This document shows, in pieces, positions 7,075 to 12,998 of a DNA stretch of 20,818 nt (position 1 is the first letter of the stretch; every line of letters starts with the position of its first letter). A model generated the notes under the pieces. The model ran no database searches. It saw nothing but the letters and a program-made list of their open reading frames with translations, and was not told the origin of the DNA. This DNA comes from a virus, in IMG/VR virus record IMGVR_UViG_3300042900_000713, positions 103,886-124,703 of that record, one strand, 5' to 3'. The position numbers and the translations under genes are program-made.

Positions 7075-8404
7075 TTAAAAACTCTCTCAATTGTTGTAAC
7101 GGTGCATCCCAGTTTCTGGGTTTCTTTTGACGAAATAGATGAACATTATCACCATACCACCAAGATTTTCCTGTTGAACTAGTCCAGGCATAATACTCCA
7201 TAATAGGAACAAAGACACATACTTCTTTACCCATAGAAGATGCAATATGAGCGATTGATGTGCAAGAAGTAATCACCAAGTCCATTTGATTTATAATAGA
7301 AAAAGTATCAGCAAATTCTCTATTTTTTGAATGAAATTCTTTGATGTTTCTTTTACAAGAATCTGGAACAGGAGTATCACTCATTTGTAAGGAATAAAGT
7401 GAATATTCAGGTTTGCCTAATACATTAAACAAATTAAAGAAATCTACACTTCTAAAATGTGCCTGTTCAAATCCAGAATCAGAATTCCAGAACATTCCAA
7501 TTTTATACTTTGTGTCTTTTTGAATATAAGAATATTGCTTTTCCTTCTCTGGTAATGGATTAAGATATGGTTCTTGACCTAAATCTTGCACTGAAAGTTG
7601 AAGATAATATGGAAGAGCAAGGGCATAAACCCAACAAGAGTTATCTGGATATTCTGGTTTATCCCAGACACAAACACTTTCAAAACCATTATAATTGAAA
7701 ATATCTGCTAAATGTTTTCTAGTGGTTGCCCATATAGGTCTCATTCCAAGTTCTTTCAGGTTCTTCATAAACCGAATATGCATAATTTCATCACCAGCAC
7801 CACAATTCGCATCAATCACAATTGTCTGATTTGGAGTAATTCTACCATTCCATTTTTGAAAAGGCAATTTAATATTCTTATATGCAGTCTTTTCTGTTTC
7901 TATGAGAAAGTGTTCAAGTGCCTTTGGTAAATCATCTTTATGAAAATAATAACCCGAAAGATTGTGATGAACCTTCTTTTCTATTTCCTCTGGTAAATCG
8001 TTTCTCTTTGAAAGATTAAAAAGTAACTTATGTGCCTTATCTAATTGTCCAAGTTGTGAATATGATGAGGTTTCTTCAAATAAAAGTTCTGGGTCATTTG
8101 GAGTGATTTTCTTACACTTTTCAATTTGAGTAATTGCTTTCTCTGGATAATTAAATTGATTATAAGCATTAATAAGATTTTTAGAAGTAATATATTTTTC
8201 TTCTGTGGTTGTTGCCTTATGAAGTGTCTTTTCTCCATATTCTATTGCTTTTGGAAGATTTTTAAGTTCAAAGAATATTTTTGATATTTCATCATATTGT
8301 GAAAATAGTTCTGCTCTTTTTCCAAATGCTTCTAATAATTCATAAGTAAGTTGTTTTTCATTAAACGAATATAAGGTTTTGGAGACCAATTCAAGAGGAT
8401 TCAT
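7064..8404 (-). CDS. TPR protein with C-terminal GT9/heptosyltransferase-like glycosyltransferase domain
   Basis: The 446-residue protein has two parts. Residues 1-175 are helical repeats of TPR type, with pairs such as LPKAIEYGEKTL (50-61) and QLDKAHKLLFNL (120-131). Residues 190-446 match the C-terminal domain of TPR-linked GT-B enzymes: CGAGDEIMHIRF (201-212) is the glycine-rich entry loop, KIGMFWNSDS (301-310) and FRSVD (317-321) follow, and DLVITSCTSIAHIASSMGK (375-393) with VHLFRQ (421-426) forms the nucleotide-sugar site. The order and spacing fit bacterial TPR/glycosyltransferase family 9 proteins, often found in glycan or flagellin glycosylation loci. The TPR part may bind the acceptor protein. 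It begins 25 bases after RCC1 copy B with no clear Shine-Dalgarno sequence, and opens the enzyme block. Confidence 0.8.
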   Translation of the reverse strand: MNPLELVSKTLYSFNEKQLTYELLEAFGKRAELFSQYDEISKIFFELKNLPKAIEYGEKTLHKATTTEEKYITSKNLINAYNQFNYPEKAITQIEKCKKITPNDPELLFEETSSYSQLGQLDKAHKLLFNLSKRNDLPEEIEKKVHHNLSGYYFHKDDLPKALEHFLIETEKTAYKNIKLPFQKWNGRITPNQTIVIDANCGAGDEIMHIRFMKNLKELGMRPIWATTRKHLADIFNYNGFESVCVWDKPEYPDNSCWVYALALPYYLQLSVQDLGQEPYLNPLPEKEKQYSYIQKDTKYKIGMFWNSDSGFEQAHFRSVDFFNLFNVLGKPEYSLYSLQMSDTPVPDSCKRNIKEFHSKNREFADTFSIINQMDLVITSCTSIAHIASSMGKEVCVFVPIMEYYAWTSSTGKSWWYGDNVHLFRQKKPRNWDAPLQQLREFLNGL

Positions 8405-8429
8405 ATAAAAATAATATATTTAAAAGTAT
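8405..8429 (-). promoter_or_regulatory. AT-rich spacer before the enzyme block, possible promoter
   Basis: This is the longest untranslated gap in the window, 25 bases and almost purely A/T. On the minus strand, TCTAAATA (8434-8427), overlapping the RCC1 stop, is two changes from the T4-type late promoter box TATAAATA, and no Shine-Dalgarno sequence is present before the ATG at 8404. The match is weak, so a promoter is only a possibility. Confidence 0.2.
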
Positions 8430-9653
8430 TTAGATGTAATCTACAGATTGAATTGCTATTGTATGAAAACCTCCACCAGCAATAGATGTCCAATTGGTTC
8501 CACCAAGTAGTGTGGTGACTGGAGTTCTTCTAGGGGTAAGATCATTTACTCCTAATGCTCCATAACCATTAGCACCCCAAGACCATAAAGTTCCATCAGT
8601 CTTAAGTGCTATTGTATGATAACCTCCACAAGCAATAGATTTCCAATTGGTTCCACCAAGTAGTGTAGTGACTGGAGTGAATTTAGTTGCATTATTATTT
8701 ACACCTAGTTGTCCAAAATCATTATAACCCCAAGACCATAAAGTTCCATCAGTCTTAAGTGCTATGGTATAAGAAAGCCCACCCGCAATAGATTTCCAAT
8801 TGGTTCCACCAAGTAGTGTAGTGACTGGAGTGCTTCTATTTGTAGTATCATTTACTCCTAGTCGTCCATAAGAATTATAACCCCAAGACCATAAAGTTCC
8901 ATCAGTCTTAAGTGCTATTGTATGATAATATCCACCAGCAATAGATTTCCAATTGGTTCCACCAAGTAGTGTAGTGACTGGAGTGCTTCTATGTGTAGTA
9001 TCATTTACTCCTAGTTGTCCAAAATTATTACGACCCCAAGACCATAGAGTTCCATCAGTCTTAAGTGCTATGGTATGATAACCTCCACAAGCAATAGATT
9101 TCCAATTGGTTCCACCAAGTAGTGTGGTGACTGGTGTAAATATACCTGTTCTAGTATCATTTACTCCTAATGCTCCATAATTATTAGCACCCCAAGACCA
9201 TAGAGTTCCATCAGTCTTAAGTGCTATGGTATGATATTGTCCACCCGCAATAGATTTCCAATTGTTACCACCAAGTAGTGTAGTGACTGGAGTTCTTCTA
9301 GTTGTAGGATCATTTGCACCTAATGCTCCATAATCATTATTACCCCAAATCCATAAAGTTCCATCAGTCTTAAGTGCTATGGTATGATATTGTCCACCAT
9401 CAATAGATTTCCAATTTGTTCCACCAAGTAGTGTGGTGACTGGAGTGCTTCTATTTGTAGTATTATTTACTCCTAGTTGTCCATTAACATTATAACCCCA
9501 AGACCATAAGGAAGGAGTAACTGATAATCCAGAATTACCGAGTGAATCTAAAATAGGACCATAGACCTCTAAAAGATAGTCTTTACTGACTAACTTTTTA
9601 CCTAAATCTACACCATCACTGTCTTTAAAATTAGTTGTTGGTTGGTAAGGCAT
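8430..9653 (-). CDS. RCC1-repeat seven-bladed beta-propeller protein (copy B)
   Basis: The 407-residue protein has an N-terminal cap of about 47 residues and seven RCC1-type blades of 51 residues (blade 3 has 52). The cap contains FKDSDGVDLGKKLVSKDYL (9-27), a type of opening I associate with marine phage structural proteins, which supports a virion role and suggests the cap is the docking part. The blades are close to those of copies A and C in both protein and DNA, but loop residues differ; for example blade 2 has LGANDPTTRRTP and blade 6 has NNNATKFTP. The C-terminal tail QSVDYI is nearly the same as QSVDFS in copy A. The gene overlaps the end of the DUF4376-like gene by 23 bases and has only a weak upstream AGAG, so translation is probably coupled. 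Confidence 0.85.
   Translation of the reverse strand: MPYQPTTNFKDSDGVDLGKKLVSKDYLLEVYGPILDSLGNSGLSVTPSLWSWGYNVNGQLGVNNTTNRSTPVTTLLGGTNWKSIDGGQYHTIALKTDGTLWIWGNNDYGALGANDPTTRRTPVTTLLGGNNWKSIAGGQYHTIALKTDGTLWSWGANNYGALGVNDTRTGIFTPVTTLLGGTNWKSIACGGYHTIALKTDGTLWSWGRNNFGQLGVNDTTHRSTPVTTLLGGTNWKSIAGGYYHTIALKTDGTLWSWGYNSYGRLGVNDTTNRSTPVTTLLGGTNWKSIAGGLSYTIALKTDGTLWSWGYNDFGQLGVNNNATKFTPVTTLLGGTNWKSIACGGYHTIALKTDGTLWSWGANGYGALGVNDLTPRRTPVTTLLGGTNWTSIAGGGFHTIAIQSVDYI
8448..9512 (-). repeat. Seven RCC1 coding repeats (copy B)
   Basis: Six units are 153 bp and the third is 156 bp, with one extra codon in its TP loop. The scaffold codons are nearly identical between units, and differences cluster in the codons after WG, before LG, before the TP segment, and in the GG-HT loop. 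Confidence 0.9.
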
Positions 9654-10308
9654 TAGGTGTCTCTACTATTTGAGGTTCTCTTAAAATTATATTATAAACT
9701 TCTTCACCAGTGGTACAAGCATCAATTTCTTGAAGTTTTTGATACTCCCAATCAAATGCTTCTTGAACTTTTAAATCAATCTGTGAAATAATATATTCAA
9801 GTTCTGTAGTTGTAATTTGCAACCAAACATCATTACCAAATTTAAAGTTATGAGGTCCTGGAGAAGCAATCAATTTACTCATATAAACTAATCTATTCTC
9901 ACGACTAGTTGAAACTGAAATAGTAGTTCCATTTAGTTCAATTTCAATATTGATATTTTCCTTTTCTTTACGAACTGGGGATACCTGTTGCTTATATTCA
10001 TATTTGATTGTTTCTAATGCCTTATTATAAACTGGATAAGTCATTTCAACTCTTATTGGAATATTATTTTCTTTTATAATTTCCCATTCAAAGTTTCCTA
10101 GACTCTGATATCTTGAATCGTGTTCTGGAATAATTTGAACTACAGAAAGAAGATAAGTATTCTCATCAATTTGTAGAGGTATATTCTCATAATCTCTTGG
10201 AGTAACTTTGCCTTCAACTTCAAGTTCTTCTAGTTCGGCATTAATTAATCGGTAATTATAACCAATTGGTCCTAAAATCAGTTGAGAATCGTGAATAAGT
10301 GAGTACAT
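9631..10308 (-). CDS. Tail-associated protein with DUF4376-like C-terminal domain
   Basis: The 225-residue protein has a DUF4376-like region at about 120-208: the block SRENRLVYMSKL (135-146), the strand NFKFGNDVWLQIT (154-166), a helix, and a closing FDWEYQKLQEIDACTTGEEVYNI segment (about 185-207) that fits the family's usual end. DUF4376 domains occur in phage tail-fibre assembly or tail-tip proteins; the precise function is not established. The first 110 residues are beta-rich and unassigned. It sits between RCC1 copies A and B: it starts 16 bases after copy A ends, in an AT-rich spacer with no Shine-Dalgarno sequence, and its end overlaps the copy B start. A role in attaching or assembling the neighbouring propellers is plausible, but comes only from position. 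Confidence 0.6.
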   Translation of the reverse strand: MYSLIHDSQLILGPIGYNYRLINAELEELEVEGKVTPRDYENIPLQIDENTYLLSVVQIIPEHDSRYQSLGNFEWEIIKENNIPIRVEMTYPVYNKALETIKYEYKQQVSPVRKEKENINIEIELNGTTISVSTSRENRLVYMSKLIASPGPHNFKFGNDVWLQITTTELEYIISQIDLKVQEAFDWEYQKLQEIDACTTGEEVYNIILREPQIVETPNALPTNN

Positions 10309-10324
10309 ATTGTTTTATAATTAT

Positions 10325-11503
10325 TTAGGAGAAATCTACTGACTGTCCTGCTGTGAGTGCTACTGTATAATAAGATCCACCAGCAATAGATTTCCAATTG
10401 TTACCACCAAGTAGTGTAGTGACTGGAGTGCTTCTATATGTAGTATCATTCACTCCTAGTTGACCATTACCATTATACCCCCAAGACCATAAAGTTCCAT
10501 CAGTCTTAAGTGCTACCGTATGAACACCTCCACCAGCAATAGATTTCCAATTATTACCACCAAGTAGTGTAGTGACTGGAGTGCTTCTATTTGTAGTATC
10601 ATTTACTCCTAGTTGTACAGAAGTATTAAGACCCCAAGACCATAGAGTTCCATCAGTCTTAAGTGCTATGGTATGATAAGATCCACAATCAATAGATTTC
10701 CAATTGTTACCACCAAGTAGTGTAGTGACTGGAGTGCTTCTAAATGTAGTATCATTTACACCTAATGGTCCAAAATTATTACTACCCCAAGTCCATAGAG
10801 TTCCATCAGTTTTGAGTGCTACCGTATAATAAAGCCCACCAGCAATAGATTTCCAATTGGTTCCACCAAGTAGTGTGGTGACTGGAGTGCTTCTAGTTGT
10901 AGTATCATTTACACCTAATTGTCCATTATTATTATAACCCCAAGTCCATAGAGTTCCATCAGTCTTGAGTGCTACTGTATGATAATATCCACCAGCAATA
11001 GATTTCCAATTGGTTCCACCAAGTAGTGTAGTGACTGGAGTGCTTCTATGTGTAGTATCATTTACACCTAATGCTCCATAAGTATTACGACCCCAAGACC
11101 ATAAAGTTCCATCAGTCTTAAGTGCTATGGTATGAAAACCTCCACCCGCAATAGATTTCCAATTGTTACCACCAAGTAGTGTAGTGACTGGAGTGCTTCT
11201 ATGTGTAGTATCATTTACACCTAATGGTCCAAAATTATTATAACCCCAAGTCCATAGAGTTCCATCAGTTTTGAGTGCTACCGTATGAACACCTCCACCC
11301 GCAATAGATTTCCAATTATTACCACCAAGTAGTGTAGTGACTGGAGTGCTTCTAAATGTAGTATCATTTACACCTAATTGTCCATTATTATTATAACCCC
11401 AAGACCATAAGGTATCGCCGATATATTGGTCTATTAACTTATAATCAGTTATAAAATAATCTTCAATATCTCCAAATTGGTCAGATAAAAATTGATTAGG
11501 CAT
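10325..11503 (-). CDS. RCC1-repeat seven-bladed beta-propeller protein (copy A)
   Basis: The 392-residue protein has a 30-residue acidic N-terminal cap (MPNQFLSDQF, GDIEDYFITDY) and seven regular 51-residue RCC1 blades. Blades vary at the residue after WG (Tyr, Arg, Ser, Leu), at the two residues before GQLG or GPLG, before the RSTP segment (Phe, His, Thr, Asn, Tyr), and in the GG-HT loop, while the rest is nearly constant. The cap differs from copies B and C, so each propeller may attach to a different partner. The ATG abuts the stop of the S74 fibre gene as TAAATG and has AGGAG seven bases upstream, so it is co-translated with a fibre. This is the best evidence that the RCC1 family belongs to the tail or fibre module. 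Function beyond a binding platform is not shown. Confidence 0.85.
   Translation of the reverse strand: MPNQFLSDQFGDIEDYFITDYKLIDQYIGDTLWSWGYNNNGQLGVNDTTFRSTPVTTLLGGNNWKSIAGGGVHTVALKTDGTLWTWGYNNFGPLGVNDTTHRSTPVTTLLGGNNWKSIAGGGFHTIALKTDGTLWSWGRNTYGALGVNDTTHRSTPVTTLLGGTNWKSIAGGYYHTVALKTDGTLWTWGYNNNGQLGVNDTTTRSTPVTTLLGGTNWKSIAGGLYYTVALKTDGTLWTWGSNNFGPLGVNDTTFRSTPVTTLLGGNNWKSIDCGSYHTIALKTDGTLWSWGLNTSVQLGVNDTTNRSTPVTTLLGGNNWKSIAGGGVHTVALKTDGTLWSWGYNGNGQLGVNDTTYRSTPVTTLLGGNNWKSIAGGSYYTVALTAGQSVDFS
10355..11413 (-). repeat. Seven 153-bp RCC1 coding repeats (copy A)
   Basis: This is the most regular of the three arrays. Long stretches of scaffold are identical to units in copies B and C at the DNA level, which gives substrates for recombination between the three genes. 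Confidence 0.9.
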
Positions 11504-12997
11504 TTAGATTCTCCTCTCTAATTCTTCAATACGAAGTTGTTGTTCTTTAATTGCCTCAATCAATACTCCTATAAGATTTCCATAAGATACTGATTTTGTT
11601 CCATCATCATTAGTCTCAACAACTTCTGGAATAATTTTTTCAATATCTTGAGCAATTACACCAATTGAAGGTTTATCATTATGCTTCCAATCAAATCTTA
11701 CTCCATTAAGTTGTTTAGTGAGTTCAAGTGCATTCTTAATAGGTTCAATATTAGTTTTTCTAGATACATCTGAAAGTGAAGTGAACTGTGTTGCTGATAC
11801 GGTTCCTGTTGATGTAGTAAAGGTAAGTGCGGTAGATGAGGTATAAGCAGTTGAATATGTTCCAACAGTTGTAGCACTCATTGTTGGATATAAAGTTCCA
11901 GATGGAGTATTATTGAGTGTTGCGCCACCACTAAATGTTGTCCATCCAATTCCAGTTACAGTTGATTGAAGAACCTGACCTGTAGTTCCTGATGAATTTG
12001 TTGAGTCATAAATTGACCTTCCAATTCCCACATCACCAATTATAGAAAGAGTTCTTGTTGGATTTGTGGTTCCTACTCCAATATTACCACCATAAGCACC
12101 TAAAGAAATTACTCCACTTGCATCTACATCAATACTTGGAATACCTGAAATATCATTTACAGAGAAGAGGCTTCCAGTTGATAGATTATTTGTAATTGAG
12201 AATAATTGACCCGCACTACCTTCCCAAGATAAGGTGCCGGAGTTTAGAGTATCATAAGGAACAATATCAATTATAGTACCAATTCCAAGTGTACCAGTTG
12301 AAGGATTGAATTGGAGTTTTGTTGAAGAAACGTGAGCAGTTTTGGCAATTCCTGATGTGACCGAAAGAATTCCAACATACCAGTTTGAATTTGTTGTGGT
12401 GTTATCAAATACAGTAAATCCACCATCACTAGAACCTTGAACTCCTTGAACTCCTTGAGCACCTTGGACTCCTTGGGCACCCTGAACTCCTTGAGCACCT
12501 TGGACTCCTTGGGCACCCTGAACTCCTTGAGCACCTTGGACTCCTTGAGCACCTTGGACTCCTTGGGCACCCTGAACTCCTTGAGCACCTACAATTCCTT
12601 GAGCACCCTGGACTCCCTGAAGTGCAGCAGTTGCAATTGGTATCCAACTGACTCCAATACCAGTGGAAATTAATACAGAACTTGCAGTACCTACTTGATT
12701 ATTACTATCCTTTAATCCCCCAGCAATTTTGATATAACTATCAGTCTGCCCTAATGATACTGTTTTATTAGTAAGACCTCGTATTTCTCCACTCTGTTCA
12801 AAAACAATATCTACGTTATTAACACCATCACCAATAAAAATATCACGACTTGTATCACCAAGAGTTAAATCTCCACCCGGATTTGCGATGTTGAGATTTC
12901 CATTATCATCCAACTGAATAGTCGCACTACTAATGCCGGTATTTCCTTGAAAATCTACTAGACCCGATGCGGGTGTTATGATTACATCTTTTGGCAT
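11504..12997 (-). CDS. Collagen-like tail fibre with C-terminal S74 intramolecular chaperone
   Basis: The 497-residue fibre has a beta-rich N-terminal region (1-125), a collagen-like arm of about 21 G-X-Q triplets (about 127-188), a modular shaft containing VGIGRSIYDST and GNIGVGTTNP, and a C-terminal peptidase S74 chaperone (about 407-497). The chaperone motif SDVSRKTNI starts at Ser409 and has Lys414 five residues later, the Ser-Lys spacing of endosialidase-type chaperones that cut themselves off after the trimer folds. IGVIAQDIEKIIPEVV, SYGNLIGVLIEAIKE and a final coiled coil follow in normal order. I chose the ATG at 12997, not an upstream TTG at 13018, because GGAGGGGGAG sits nine bases before it and because all nearby structural genes start MP. 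The fibre is likely trimeric and part of host adsorption. Confidence 0.85.
   Translation of the reverse strand: MPKDVIITPASGLVDFQGNTGISSATIQLDDNGNLNIANPGGDLTLGDTSRDIFIGDGVNNVDIVFEQSGEIRGLTNKTVSLGQTDSYIKIAGGLKDSNNQVGTASSVLISTGIGVSWIPIATAALQGVQGAQGIVGAQGVQGAQGVQGAQGVQGAQGVQGAQGVQGAQGVQGAQGVQGAQGVQGVQGSSDGGFTVFDNTTTNSNWYVGILSVTSGIAKTAHVSSTKLQFNPSTGTLGIGTIIDIVPYDTLNSGTLSWEGSAGQLFSITNNLSTGSLFSVNDISGIPSIDVDASGVISLGAYGGNIGVGTTNPTRTLSIIGDVGIGRSIYDSTNSSGTTGQVLQSTVTGIGWTTFSGGATLNNTPSGTLYPTMSATTVGTYSTAYTSSTALTFTTSTGTVSATQFTSLSDVSRKTNIEPIKNALELTKQLNGVRFDWKHNDKPSIGVIAQDIEKIIPEVVETNDDGTKSVSYGNLIGVLIEAIKEQQLRIEELERRI
11511..11518 (-). promoter_or_regulatory. Shine-Dalgarno site of RCC1 copy A
   Basis: GAGAGGAG on the minus strand lies seven bases before the ATG at 11503 and within the last codons of the S74 chaperone (ERRI). 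It supports the start and coupling of the two genes. Confidence 0.7.
12432..12620 (-). repeat. Collagen-like G-X-Q repeat array (S74 fibre)
   Basis: About 21 tandem 9-base units encode Gly-(Val/Ala)-Gln, mostly alternating GVQ and GAQ. The plus strand reads as CTTGAGCAC-like units. Proline is absent, and nearly every third triplet residue is Gln. Confidence 0.9.
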
Positions 12998-12998
12998 T

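Noticed and set aside
4091-11413. CRISPR-like or other non-coding tandem array
   Set aside because: The 153-bp period is a whole number of codons inside long open genes and encodes RCC1 blades; there are no spacer-like unique segments.
4073-11503. Diversity-generating retroelement as an assigned feature
   Set aside because: Loop codons vary as NNT, but no reverse transcriptase, template repeat or IMH-like element is in the window, and AAT codons for the conserved Asn after WG-x are unchanged.
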